Source of the DNA: Lyophyllum atratum
Lineage: Eukaryota; Basidiomycota; Agaricomycetes; Agaricales; Lyophyllaceae
Direction: 5' to 3'
NCBI GenBank assembly: GCA_014905825.1
Contig: JACGCN010000011.1
Location: 558,001 to 622,000, forward strand
DNA: 64,000 nt
Positions within the stretch are counted from its first letter, which is position 1, and each line of letters starts with the position of its first letter. A model generated the notes under the pieces. The model saw nothing but the letters and a program-made list of their open reading frames with translations, had not been told where the DNA came from and did not search any database. A program made the translations under genes and the position numbers. Below are positions 1 to 12,799 of this stretch, piece by piece.

Positions 1-1525
1 GCGAAGTGGTCAATAATCATGCTAAAACCGCTTGTTGACTGACTCGTTGGATTACACCGGAGACCCGAAAAGAGTGGGTTATATTTGCTCGTGATGAAAG
101 AAAACGAGCAGGCTCATAACATAAATAGTCTTCTCTGACTGTTCAGCGAATTCAAAGCCAGGTATGGAGTAGCTGTCTGGCTGGACGCACCTGGCCATTT
201 CAGAAATCTAACACCAACGCTGACCGTCCGCGTCTTGAGCGCTCGGGCCTGGTGCTCGATTGGTAGAACAGTCATATCTTGACCACCGACATGGCTCCGG
301 AACTGATAGGTACATCCATTGGGCACACCAGGTCAATGATACATTACGCATCTGCTTTGGGGCGTATTACGTGACACTTGCTTCGAGGGAGAATTCAATG
401 ACGGAGGGCCCTACGGTGCAGAGTAGACTGTAGCAATAGCGGAATGGGCAGAGGCTCGATACCCAGACATACGCCATGCAAACATGGCGCGTCGAACGAA
501 GATAGGAGTCCCACGAGGCCGCCAAGAGTATCGAGGTTGGCGACCAAGCCGATATTCTGCCTCTCGCGACGTGTGTCTGTGGATGCGAGCCAGCGATATC
601 CCCCGCCCTCCTGTCTCCCCTTCGATCCTTACCGTAAGCTGCCTTCCCCCGTCTAGCCTCTCATCGCTCGTATGAGCCTGGGCCAGTATTGCGAAACGAA
701 CAATGAGAGGCGGTGGAAGGTCAAATTCAAACGGATCTTCATGAAACTCGTTGAGCGTTGTTGAAGAACGTATTACACGGAACAAACTTACTTACGTCTT
801 GGAGGCAGTTAAGCAAGCGTACGATGAAGCTTAGGGCCTGCGCCCACGGGGCTCGGTGCTGCACCGTATACAGGAGTCGCAAGCTGCACGGGACTGTCCA
901 ACAATCAAATTGGCTGGTTCTTCCCGGATCTGTTACCGGTCAGGTTCGGTGGCGTCCCAGGATCCGGGAAGGTAAACGTCGGTAGCGTCAGCCTTATACC
1001 GAAGCGAAAAGCCTCGACGTTCGACATCATACTAAGCCGCTGCGAATGAAATATTTATGGAAGATCGTCACTGGCTATTTTCGAGTGGCTCACTGACAAG
1101 CACCGGATAGTTGCGCGTGCAGCAAGAAGCATATGAGGTTACTTTGAATGGCTGAGCAGAAGTTCCAGGCCCTCCAAGTCTACATGATGGTGCGCTTAGG
1201 ACGCAGTGGTTCGTTTTGAAGAGCCTCACATCGCCTATTCTGGGTTAGCCTCGATCGTCCCCACGTGGCGTCTGCGGTTATATTCGTAACACGTGTTGCG
1301 ATGACGAGCTTCCCCGCATTCTCGCTTGTGGCTGAGCAGTACTGGATGTAAAGCGATTGTTCTATCGCAGGGCTGGAAGCATGAATGGACAAAGGATGGA
1401 TATCAAGGGATAGACAAAGGCGGATGGCAAAGGGCTGATCGCGGTGAAAGGGATGGAATGCTCTGGAATGATTGACCCAAGATTGACGATTTGTGGTTCC
1501 GTGTTGACATCGGTGGAGACGGGGC
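1..1525. other. left edge, no supported gene
   Basis: No gene can be supported here. A minus-strand open frame at 411-785 has no recognisable motif and no convincing splice partner. It could be part of a gene running off the left edge, or chance. From about 1380 to 1470 there is a purine-rich stretch with several GGATGG-like words, just upstream of the promoter of the next gene. Confidence 0.4.
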
Positions 1526-1532
1526 TATAAAA
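1526..1532 (+). promoter_or_regulatory. TATA box of the HABP4-like gene
   Basis: TATAAAA lies about 100 bp before the start codon at 1630 and is followed by a CA-rich leader (ACACACCACACACC), a usual basidiomycete arrangement. The assignment rests on sequence match and spacing only. Confidence 0.55.
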
Positions 1533-1629
1533 TCTCCAAACATGGCAGGTCAGTCAGTAGTTTACACACCACACACCACAAACATCAACTTACATACGCT
1601 CTGAGTATTCCTTTCCTTGACTCTTCATC

Positions 1630-2224
1630 ATGACTCGCACCGCTCGTGCCACATACCCTCGCGCCCTCAATAAGGACCGCTCTGAGTCCAAGACTGGCCA
1701 CGACAAGTCCATTCGCAAGGGCGGCGCCGGACCATACAGTTGGGGCAGCCTGGATAGTGAAGTAGACCACGAGATGGCCGCCTTGGATGACGAGCGCATT
1801 AACCTTGACCTTGAGGTCCAAGAGATCGCCGCTGAACACATCAGCGACCACCCTAAACGTATGCGTTGCTAATATGTTTACTCGTCTTGGTGCTGATGTG
1901 GCTATAGCCCTCGAGTCGAGGCAACCTGCCATGCGAAGGCTGAGTGATGTCATGTCCAACGAAGAGCTCGAGACTGCTAGGAAGTTCAGGAAAAATGCGT
2001 TGAAGAGGCCTGGTATGTAAACCTCCTATATCCTGAAGAGTAGATTTAGCTGATTCGGCTGTAGCGGTTGATCTCTCTGCGATTGCCCGAACTTCGTCTG
2101 GGGCCTCTACCTCCCCTAATGGTGGGATCGTGGTCGCGAGCGATGCAGAGGTAAGATTACTGTCCACGCTACCTCTACTTGATGCTTATGTTCTCCATAG
2201 ACTGGAGCTCTTCCCTATAATTAA
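1630..2224 (+). CDS. small HABP4/Stm1-like protein
   Basis: Four exons join cleanly: 1630-1858, 1908-2012, 2065-2150 and 2201-2224, giving 147 residues. All three introns are about 50 nt with GT..AG ends, and the first has a CTGATG branch-like site. The N-terminal part has a basic start, then KSIRKGGAGPYSWGS followed by an acidic run. This is the pattern of the hyaluronan/mRNA-binding (HABP4_PAI-RBP1, Stm1-like) domain, whose members bind RNA and ribosomes. Small proteins of this layout are common in mushrooms. The middle part has RKFRKNALKRPG and the tail is Ser/Thr-rich. The ribosome or RNA role is taken from the family, not shown here. The TATA box and short leader upstream fit this start. 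Confidence 0.75.
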
Positions 2225-3956
2225 GTTAATCATACGCCTCATAATCAAGTCCTACGTGCTTGTCTCATCGTGAAGTAGTATATCAAATGTACAACACCCG
2301 CATCCCATCGAACTTGTAATATTATGACCTACGATTCTCCTTCGCTAAAGCGCGTTTATGGGAGCTCCTCTACAGCACGATGCATTCCTGGGTATATCCG
2401 AGTCGTCTACGGACTCTGCGCGTCACACGACATATGAATACAACGTCCAACAGGCCCATTTTTGCCGAGTCCCTGATACCAAATCACATCTCCTGCTTCC
2501 AAACGTCCTCGTGACGGCGGAGGTAGTCATGACGTGCGAAGAAACACTCACTGCTACTCGAATCAATGTGGTCAGGTGGGCTCACAGAATCGAAAGGATG
2601 CATTGAAACGGAGCGTGTATGGAGATAGCCCATCATCTCGAGACCCAAGGTGGACAGGCAGGCGCCTTTCCAGGAACGCAGATCATCCTCTTTGGAGGAG
2701 GATGCTCTCGCGTATATTATGAGTGTACGAGTATACAGTTTGTGATGTTGCAAGAGAGGTCATGGGGCAACCCAAATGGACTTTAGGATAGAAATCATTA
2801 GGAGAAGTCCGAACCTTGCTTCAATTTAAATGCTTCGACCCTTCTGGACTCTTCCTGCGCCAAGTCTATGTCCCGTTGTGACTCGGAAGTTGCCCAGACG
2901 TAGCTGACGTAGCCAGTAGCTTAAGGTGCGCGCGGGAGGCACATTGAATTCGCCATAGTAGCCTCGGCCCTCGAGTCACATCGAGTATGTATACGGGTGA
3001 CAGATGGATTGCAGGGTTTCAGGATAAAGAATCCGCGTAGTGAACACTTGTCAAAGTGTGCCTCCCTCACTCTGTGGTCTGGCTGACTAGGAAGGAGAAT
3101 ATGGCGAATGAGGGGCGGTGGTCCTTGAACGACCCCTCCAGGTCCGGGCTTATCCGCCCGCTTAGGTGACGACGAAAACCAAATCATCGCCGCAGTTGTC
3201 CGGCCCATAGATCCAACCCGTACTGAGTGCGACGCAGGAGATGGGAGGGTCAAGAATGATCAGTCACGTCGAGATGTGAGGTGAGGCCCGCGTGAACTTT
3301 GGTCGCAAGGCGTGCAAGAGCGGCGGCACCCCAGATGGAAAACAACGCCGCGGGTCGACTGTTGCCCAGGCCAAGTCTTCTGAATCTGGGCGTCATAGTC
3401 TGAATCGTCGGACACGGGGCTTGCAGTCATCGTGATTCGTGTTGTGTAGATAAGTATAGTGTTGACAGGATACCAAGAATAGAGAGCGTAATGAGTCCAC
3501 CAAGCCCACATCGCGCGTGTTTATTTGCGAAAATCTTGACGCGGCTTGGTAACTGGTTCAACCAATGACAACTTGAACTTGAAGGAGGTCAAGAAGCCCT
3601 AGAGACTCCGAGAGAGGTCAAGGCAAGGTCAAGGGGTAAATTGATCAATGTTGGGATGTGTTTTGGAAATATTTGGATCTGAAGTCATGATCAAACACGA
3701 ATAACACTCCGCGGAGACCTTGAGTTTTTTTCTTCCATCCACCATCGATGTGCATCATAATCAACATTCTCCGGAATGAATGGTATGGGCTTATCCGTGA
3801 CTTATTAATGGGGTTTAATCTCCTGTTCGCATGTCGACGCTGGGGTTGAGTACACTATCGACAGAGTCACAGATGCGCGAGCATGATGAGGCTTCTGGAT
3901 ACCAAAGACTTCCGAGAAGTAAGTACATCTATGATTGCGGGGGGCCGATGTATAAA
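2225..3956. other. intergenic, no supported gene
   Basis: This lies between the HABP4-like gene and the 3' end of phenol monooxygenase. Short open frames occur on both strands, but none shows a domain, plausible splicing or a biased composition. Confidence 0.5.
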
Positions 3957-6543
3957 TTACTTGCGAGAGCCGAACAGGAAGGCGGATATGTGGTGAGCAT
4001 CCATTTTGGTCATGGGAACCACCAGGGAGACGTGGCTATCGGGCCGCACCAGGACAGCGACTCCCTCTAAAGATATTGAAAGACGCGCGTACAGGCCGTC
4101 GCAGGGACTAGGAGCATATGGACCCGTCACGCCCCACACTGCGTCCAGGTATACCCTGAAGGACTCGAGTATGAACACCTGAATCCATGATATATAAATT
4201 TCCTTGGTCGCTCACCTGTTTTTAGTTGTTAAGAGAACCGGCAAATCCAGAGCGCTGTCCAGAGATGTCTGGTTCAGTATTGTGAAGACATCCATTTTCT
4301 CCCCGAATGAAGTTGCATCTAATTCTGACACGAAGTCGTGCAAGGAGTGCATGCGTGCTTCAGTAGTCACGTCACCCGGGAAGATGAGGAGCTTGAACTT
4401 GTTGTCGAATGTCAGGAGGTCGAGGGTATTGCAAGGGTTCCAGTCACATGCACGAATGAGGGTTTCAGAAGGGAAGCGTTCACCGATGATGATCCCAGGT
4501 GCCAGGTCTTGGAAAAATGGAACACTCAGCGACGACGTATACCTCACTCCGATACCACTTGATATTGATCAATTCCAGGTTGATACTAGGCTTTAAAGGA
4601 GGAAGACGTACGAGGCAAACAGGATGTCACGCTTCCACAATCTACCGCAAGTCATCGCATGTTAACGATACGCCAACATTAAGACACGGGAAGTCTCACT
4701 GAGCATATTCTTCTGGGTCAGACCTTATAGCGTGCAAGAGATCCTTGTCGAACTGGATAAGGTCCAAACTATGAGCCCTTCGTTCTTCCTCGTATGTAGC
4801 AAGAATCTCAGGATCACTCTGGCCACGCAGAACTCGCGCCAATTTCCAGCCTCATGACGGAGAAATAAACGCTGAGATTTCTCGATTTCAGCAAGAAAAC
4901 TCACTTAGATTGTAAGCGTCAGTCATTGAAGTGTTGGCGCCCTGTCCCCCCTTCGGCGAGTGTACATGGCCTGTATATATGTCTTGATAACGGTAGCGGA
5001 TCGTCTGAAGTTGCACATACACGCATCGCCAACTATGAAAACTCGATTTTGCGCATCAGAGAATCTCGCTGCAACTCGGTGGGACACTGAAAGGAAGCGT
5101 AGCTTAGTACAGTCATAATTGAAGATCCGACGTGGTAACGGAACGAACCTCGATATATATTGAGCCAAGTAATGTCTTCAAAGGACATCTTATAAGGTTT
5201 TATTGCCCCCTGCACCGCCTTCAGTCGACGGTCAGTAGTGAGACTCCAATGAGAGGCGGGGGATGCCACAAACATCAAGGATCAGGGATCTAACGTCACC
5301 GCCGTTCCCTTTGGAACCCATCTCCAGCTGCACATACGCTCGTACTGTATTATTAGGTCGAGGGACAAACTGCTCTAACGTTAGCACCTATTGACCGAGG
5401 GTGTAGAGATTTCGTACACCGACTATGCCACCAGGCGAATGAAGCACACTCTTCGCTCGGATGGTTGGCAAGTCCGTGATGGGAGTAAAGTCAGCAACCC
5501 CCCATTCGGCTTCTGATGGAACAGGGATGAAGTCAGATTAGTAAGGGTAGATTGTACTAACAGAGCCTGCACTAACCGACAGCATTACCCTCCATGGGAA
5601 TATCCAGCGTTTTACGCACCCAAGAATGCGCGCCTAAATAGCTAGATGAGATTCTGAATTTGATGGGAAGTAGGATCACACACCATCACATCCAATCACA
5701 TATTTCGCTCGAATGCATTCAATATGTTCGATGCTCTCTGGAGTGCCAGCGAGTTTGGTCCGCGCATCTTGACTGACACTATGGGACGTAATATAGTCCT
5801 CATTAAGCCCATGCACGATGACCTATGTGAGCGCGCATGAGATAAGGTAGGGACAGAGCGAACTAAGGACATACTTGTACGGGGTACTCTTCGTCCAGAG
5901 AGTTCAGAATCTCAAGTGACTGGGGAACAACAGGTTGTTCAACGGAGACACCTCCCAATCGTAATGCCTTCTTCACTATTCCCTCTATAACCTGGATGGG
6001 CGCTAACACCTGGAGTCACAGTTAAACTATTAAAATATGAAGGAAATTGATTGGCTTGCCTCATATGGGTAACGGGCCGAAGATAGTGGGATGTTCGCAG
6101 CATCAGCAGTTTTCTGGAGGGATGACGTGAGGTGACGTTTAATGAATGTGAGCAAAGATGCGAACCTGAACGCCTTCGCCATCGTCGCGAGGCCCGTACG
6201 TTACCTGGCGCATGTTCGGAACGCGTGACATCCAGAGGTGCGAGCCACTCACGAAACGATGCACAGGGTTCCCCGATCTCCGCAATTCCTCTCCCATCCC
6301 GAGGCTGTCCCAGATCTCAACCATACGGCTTTGAATTCCGTCAGCTTGTCCGGCAGTTTCGCCTGGTACCCTGTGGATGAGACAGAGGTTGAGTAGAGGC
6401 TGAAAAGCTTGGAAAGCAACATACCGCTTGTCAATGATTCTCACATCGATACCAAGCTGGGACAGCGCTTTTGCCGCAATTAATCCTGCAGGCCCAGCCC
6501 CAATGATTAACACTTCGGTTTGAATTGTTGTAATCGAGCCCAT
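3957..6543 (-). CDS. phenol 2-monooxygenase (FAD aromatic hydroxylase)
   Basis: This is a flavoprotein that hydroxylates phenolic rings with NADPH and O2. The start at 6543 is followed at once by the Rossmann motif GAGPAG and then IIDKR. After the first intron (6371-6424) comes the family signature GETAGQADGIQ. Later exons give IGCDGAHSWVRK (the DG motif), then FIVGDAC joined by splicing to HVHSPKGGQGANTSM, the second FAD/ribose site, and NLSWKL. The C-terminal thioredoxin-like dimerisation domain begins near GERFPSETLIRACD and ends with VLVRPDSHVSLVVPM. About ten introns are needed; one (6010-6059) is GC-AG. The splice near 4170-4230 is unclear: the best-looking donor leaves a 37-nt intron out of frame, so a 60-nt intron with a weaker donor is likelier. 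Otherwise no break is seen. A TTTATAAA lies at 6585-6592, about 42 bp upstream. It is divergent from the phosphatase gene. Confidence 0.85.
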
Positions 6544-7759
6544 GAAAAAGAGCAGCAGTGATGGAGTGTGCTGTGCAGTAGCGGTTTATAAAGAATCTAG
6601 GAATTAATGATACGGTCGCTATTGGCGTTCTGTGACAGGACCTGTGATCGAGAAACGGTGGCATGATCATTATCGTACCTTGAAGCCCCGGATACTTATC
6701 AATGATACTCTGCCTACACGTGCCTGAACTCTTTCCAGCGCAGTTTGACTCTGAGCCACGAGGAGCAAAGATTCGAACCAGATTAGTAAGATAAATAGGT
6801 TGAAGAGTCGGCACTCAACACTTGGTGTGAAAGCCACCGCAGTCCCGGAATCAAAGATTCGTGAGAAAGGGTGATCCTTTTTGTGATATCATAGTCTATT
6901 TCCTGATCTAGTACGCCCTTCAAGACTCACTGTCCTTGTATAGATAGCCACCGCACGATAACGTATAGGAAGGTATCTGTAAAACCAAAGCCATTAGAGA
7001 GGAACCATAGTGCGACAATTGGTGAACGTGCCACCCGTATGATGCTACCGTTTTAAGATTCTTCGTATCTCTCGTCATGCTGTTTGAGTATCAGAAGCGC
7101 GATATTGGATGTCATGTCGATATCTGAATAAGAAGGTTGAAGCCTTTGAAACAGTCGGTGTTGAAAGTGAATGGATACTGATCATGACCGGCCGGGATGT
7201 AGACTTGAATCAAGCTCGCAAACTTGCCTCAGCATCCGAAAATGATGACTACCAGTAGTTCGAAAATTTCGGCAGGTACCATATTTCCCGTAGGCGATGT
7301 CGCTATAAAGGCCAAAAGGTGCAGGAACACGTTTAAGCGCAGCAAGCGATAATGACAGAATAGCGGTCTTGCCAGTCCCAGAATAACTTCATCGCTTGCC
7401 CGGGCTAGGTGAGCTGCTGAACCGTGAATAGGCCCTGCCATTGTAGTATCTGGCATTTGGTCTCGAGAGTTAGTGCTGTATATATGCGCTTCATTTTCGA
7501 AAATTCAAGTGACGCATATCGGCGACAAAAATGGTGGTTCACTAGCAGCAGAAGGCTCCGGGAGGAGGGACGCATCATGATCTATAGAAAAGGAATTTTT
7601 ATTTGGCCTTGTGATGATCGCCGTCGTTTCTGTCGACAGTCCACACCTCCGTCTGGCAAACCTGGTCACCATTGACAACAATTACCACAACAGTGAAGGC
7701 GAGAATCAGCAACATATCTGACGTTGAGACTTTTGGGGAGACCATCCAGATCCCCAGCT
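6544..7759. other. shared divergent intergenic region
   Basis: About 1.2 kb separates two divergent start codons. It holds the likely promoter of phenol monooxygenase at its left end. No coding exon is supported. A GTGKTA-like P-loop word on the minus strand near 7360 has no supporting context. Confidence 0.45.
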
Positions 7760-10700
7760 ATGGCGGAAGATGCTATTCGCGGCCTTCTGCGGTCTTCGGA
7801 GCATCTCAAAGCTATTCTCGAGACACAGTACCCGCAAGCATCCACTGGTGACTGGGAATCAATTAAACACGACCTTTACAGGGAACGGGATGATGAGTCC
7901 ACGAGAATCATAGCAGTGGTGGCACACAGAGATGACTGGCGCGTGTCTGAAGAAGGCAGGTATGTCCAAAATCGGGACTGATTAATAGACTCGGCGACTT
8001 CACGATAGGGCACCAATGCACACTGTGCTTGATGAATGCACTGAGCCTGTGCTGAATCCGTTGCCACTTAGGAGCGTTCATATAAATTGCTGACATTCCA
8101 CTCGTTACAGTGTGTTCATATGCAAGTTCAACATTGCGGAGAACGATTCAACGCCAGAACTTGAAATCCAACGCGTATTTCCCATAACGGAAGACTTTTC
8201 AATTACCATAGCTCAGGCAAGACAGAAAACCGTTGATCTCGGTGGCAGGGTTAACGCTGAACAACAAACTGGTATGTTCGCGTATGATTTCGCAGACGTA
8301 CTTCGCTGATTATGTGTGACCTGTCCAAGCCTTCATTTTGACAGTGAACCCTGGAAAAAGCCTAGATCCAGATATCGCGTACCCGCCGATGTCATTCTTA
8401 ACCAGTGATATGAGGAAGTTGCGTAACCTACTCACAGAATGCAAAGAATTGCACAAGATATATGGTGACCGTTATCTTACTCTGGCATTCTATTATTAAA
8501 GACGACGTAGAGGGCTCGGAGGATCTTAATGCCTTACAATCAGAGACTCGCTTCCAGTGGCTTTTACCGTATACATCGAAACAAGAACTCCCTCAGACAT
8601 GTGCGTACTAGGCGTACAAGTGACCCGACTACAACAATTGACACGAGTCTTAGTTGGATTAATTCAGCCTGACTTACGTCTGGTCAATCGACCACTACAT
8701 CTCCGACTCTCTCCTGCAGCTGCTGGAATACCTGGCGACGATGTCACGGATATCAGACTGATCAGGGATGAATGGATTCAAACTCAAGCCCGGGATACCT
8801 CTCGCCAAGGACGGCGTAAACTCAAGATTCGTCTAGGAACGTTCAATGTAAATGGAAAGCTTCCATCGCAGGATCTTTCTGATTGGATGGGGATTCCGGC
8901 ACCTGCTGCACACAGCTACACGACAATCTCACCGTTACCGGAATTATCACCGTTATCATTAGGAGAAGTGACTCGAGATCCCTTCAAAGTTGATAAGCCA
9001 TCGACTAAGACTAATGAGGACGCTGCGTTGACTTCTGATACTGGTCTTTTCCCTAACCACGACAACAAGAATACCGTCAATAAGTCGGAATACATAGACC
9101 CTGAGACTGATCCCGACGTGTTCGTTCTGGGTTTCCAAGAGTTGGACCTCTCCACGGAAGCTTTGCTATACGGGACTGGAACAGCCAGGGAGGATACCTG
9201 GTGTGTAGCTGTATTTGCTGCTCTAGGCGAGAAGGGAACTCTTTATACCAAGGTGAAAACTTTCGACCTCCCAGCGTTGGATGTGTCTCATTGTCTCCCA
9301 TTTACGTATACCAGCTCGCCTCAAAGCAGCTTGTCGGGATGCTCATCGTTGTCCTCGTGAAGAAGACATTAGTTTCCTGCTTCACAGATGTCCGTACGTC
9401 TGCCGCTGGCGCGGGTATCATGGGTCTCATGGTACATCTACTTCTTCTGACTATATCGTGGCTGCACGTTGACGGAGCATAGGGAAACAAAGGCGGAATA
9501 GCCGTCCGTATCACATTTACTCCTCCCTCGCATGGCGTGACGTCTACCGGCCCGACGACGTTCACTTTCGTCAACGCCCATCTAGCCGCCTTCGATGAAA
9601 TGCTCGAGAAACGTAATGCGGACTTCCAAGATCTTTCAAAGAGACTGAACTTTGAGTCCGAGATCGTGGACACCCCTGGTCTATCGCCGTTGCTTATCTC
9701 GGCGTACGAAACCGATGTACTCTTTTGGATGGTGCGCTGTACCATACCTGCATTTGCGATTTTTTCTCTGACTACGTTCTGACGCCATTAGGGTGGTAAG
9801 TGCCTACCAACAACCCTGATCAGATTCTCATTCTAGATCAGACTTGAACTATCGTGTTGATCTTCCTGACGCCGACGTTCGTGGCGTCCTGGCCTCCAGT
9901 CAGTGGGAAGGGAGGTTTGAGACACTGTTGAGATACGACCAGGTGTGTTCCTGCGTGACGTGGTCATCATCATTCTCATTGTCCCAATAGCTCACGAAAG
10001 TCATGCATGATGGTAGAGCCTTCACTGGCTTTATGGAACACCCGATGTCCCACCCTCCGTATGTAGTTTTCTCCCCTCTTCGAGTCACCAATTCCCATGA
10101 CCACGCGTCAGCACCTACCGCTTTAGCCATGGCATATTGACCGACGAGCTTGGCTACGACATTAAGTGCGTTTCCTTGACGCCGCGATCGCATCTCCAGG
10201 ACCGCGATCAATTCCGAAGAACTGACTTTTTTGATCATAGGCGAAAGCCAGCCTGGACCGACCGCATCCTGTATATGGCGGCACCCTCTATCAGCCTCAA
10301 CCAGCTTTCTTATACTTCGCATCCTCATATAACAATGAGTGACCACCGGCCCGTGGCCGCCGATTTCGTCATCGATGTGAGTACTACCGTTGGAACGCAC
10401 AAGTTGAGCGTCTGCCGCTCACAGATCACGCGTGTCTTTTGACAGGTAGACTTGTACAACAAAGAATTACGTGACGCTACAGCCAGGAAACTCTATAGAA
10501 CTGCCCATCGGATGGAGGACCCATCTGATAGGACTGCCATCAAGCTTGATAAAACATCGGTCGACATGGGTCAGATATTGTGGGCGTTCTCGATCTCTCT
10601 TCACGCAATTTTTCATCTGTTGCGAATAGGTACAACCGTTCGACCTCGCAAACGATACGTTTACAGAATACTGGCAAAGTAATCCATGTTTGTTTTAAGT

Positions 10701-12031
10701 GTGGTTTCATCTTAACGAGGCCAAAACAGGGTCCTTGCGCATATCGCCTCGTTCCTGTCAATCCCAATTCAGAGATTCGTAAGTATCAAAATCACAGATT
10801 ATCAGCTTCGTTCTACCTAATACTCTACACTTTAGATCCTGAATGGCTACGTGTCGAACCAATGCAGGCGAGTCCTTCCCACGATGTGTCTATGTGATCA
10901 ATTGCTCAAGATTCACTAGGCGCTCATACTTCCTGGCGAGATTGCTTACATCACTCTCACGGCGTCTGTAGACAACGAGTCTGCATCCAAACTCAACTTG
11001 GGCGCCAAAGACCTTGTGTGCACGTTGATTCTGCGTACCATCATGGGAAAAGACCATTTCATCACGGTCACTGGGGAATATCGTGCGTGTCATAGGCTCC
11101 CTCGCCTTCTTCAATCTTCCTGACTGGATGGTATCGGTGTGCATATCAGAGTATACATGCTTTGCTAACAGGTTATCAAGGCTGACGCGCCTTCCCGGTC
11201 CAATTCGTGCACTGAAATCACCAGATGACCTTCGACCAAAGGATCATCCAATCAATGCCCCCAGGGAAGTCATGCGACTAGTCAACTGGATGATGTCAGA
11301 CCACGTCAATCTAGTGAGTTGCAGCGGTAATTCTAGCCCTTCAGTCTTTCGCTGATCGTAATATCAGAATGGATTGTTCATCTTACCCGCAGATGAGAAT
11401 CTTGTGGACACGATACGAGAGGTACCATTCTTGTTTCATGTTGAATGCATCTCTCTGATCACCCTAGCAGTGCTTGGACTCTGGGGACGATTTCCCATTC
11501 GCTCCGGAATGCGATGATCCACAAGTGGCCTTGGCTTTTGCGACCACCCTGATTCGTTTTCTTGACTCCTTAGTCGATCCGATAGTTCCAGTGTCCCTCC
11601 ACCCGAGATGTGCGCAAATGACGAGTCGCGATGAAGCTTTCGAGGTTTGCTTATCTTCTATAGCCTTACCGTAATGTGAAGCTGAATTGAAGACCAACAT
11701 AGCTTTTAGACGCCTTCCCATCCACCTCTGTGAACGTGAGGCCTTGCTTCGATATCCATCCTTTCGTAAACCTTATGACACCTCTGATCAGGTGTGGATT
11801 TCCGTCACTGCCTTTTTGCATTTCATGTGTCAATCGCCCACAGTCGACCAACCATCAGATAAGGCGGAGAAGATCGGTAAGTAAGCATAGTAGAACTAAA
11901 CTTCCTCTTTTTAACTTGCCACTGTAGCAACGATATTTGCCCCCGTACTGCTTCGCGATGACCCTTATTCACCTCTGCCTCCTGCTTCCCCACTGGGCAA
12001 ACGAAATTTCGTGCTGTACTTTATTAGCTGA
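7760..12031 (+). CDS. inositol-polyphosphate 5-phosphatase, OCRL/INPP5B type
   Basis: It removes the 5-phosphate from phosphoinositides on endosomal and Golgi membranes. The protein reads through about 18 short introns. An N-terminal PH-like region starts at MAEDAIRGLLRSSEH. The catalytic domain carries, in order, GTFNVNGKLPSQDLSDW, FQELDLST, the GNKGGIAVR strand, FVNAHLAAFDEM, FWMGDLNYR, RKPAWTDRIL and SDHRPVAADF. An ASH domain follows (TSQTIRLQNTGK, PCAYRLVPVNP, EPMQ, ALILPGE). A C-terminal RhoGAP-like domain has LTRLPGPIRAL, DHPINAPREVMRLVNWM and VPVSLHPRCAQM, and ends in FAPVLLRDDP..FVLYFIS. The order 5-phosphatase, ASH, RhoGAP is diagnostic of the OCRL class. Oddities: the FWMGDLNYR motif needs a 4-nt exon (9792-9795), and intron 10868-10919 is GC-AG. 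All domains look intact. Confidence 0.9.
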
Positions 12032-12799
12032 ACCTCATCTCTGCGATACCCACGCTACCTTTGCATCACCTTTCCTTCCTGTGAATGATGCAGCGCCGAA
12101 AAATATTTTCAAGTTCTTTGCTCTTATCTTCTCTAAAACTTGATGCGGCCTCCCTGGATACATGATCTATCGTCCTTACTTTGATCCAGCTTAGCACACG
12201 CTTGAAGTCTGATGACCGCGCGCTCTCTGGACCAACATTCTCGTCAAGACATAGAATCCGCTCGATGCTTGATGTCATCTTCGCGTTACCGCTTACAAGC
12301 CATGATTAATCAGAAGCAATCCGCCATTGAGCGAAATGCACAGCTAAGTTGTTGTGATCGTCGCATCAGCGGTCATTCGCCTAGGGCGCGGATGATAACC
12401 GCCTGTTTTCAAACAGTTAATTCCTGCCACTTCTCTACGAGAGAAGATGGGCCAGGTTTCACTCTAGGCCACGACACGCACGATCTCCCGCCTTAGCCCG
12501 TATTACGCACCTCTTTCTTGGGATCTGATTTGCCCTCAGATGTCAAAATGGTCGATTGGGAACAACGGCGCTTCCCATATATGACCTTCCATGGTCAGTC
12601 CAGAGACACTCAAGCCTTTTTATTCCCAAAGACGGTTCCATCGCATTCTCCGTTCATAGGCTACAATATGGCTTCGTCTCTGGAGGTAACTGACCTTTTC
12701 TCAGTAGTGTGCGAGTCAGTCCTCGTCGGTAAGGGGACTTTCAGAAACTGGGGTGCATTGCTGACTACGCATGGATAGGTAACCAGGTTCCTATGCCGT
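12032..12799. other. stretch without a clear gene
   Basis: This lies downstream of the phosphatase. An open frame on the plus strand (about 12548-12690) could be a 5' exon of the following membrane-protein gene, but it has no hydrophobic segment and no clean splice to it. Confidence 0.35.

Noticed and set aside
7340..7390. GTGKTAI-like Walker A word on the minus strand, perhaps a RuvB-like relic
   Set aside because: Only a dozen residues match, upstream and downstream frames do not continue the family, and no Walker B is visible.
9350..9490. Apparent stops in the phosphatase catalytic domain
   Set aside because: Two canonical introns (GTGAAA..CCAG and GTACAT..ATAG) remove them and give LASKQLVGML and GLM-GNKGG.
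10560..10640. Apparent frameshift between MGQI and the ASH domain of the phosphatase
   Set aside because: A 50-nt intron (GTGGGC..AATAG) restores the frame as MGQI-L-YNRSTSQT, so no break is needed.
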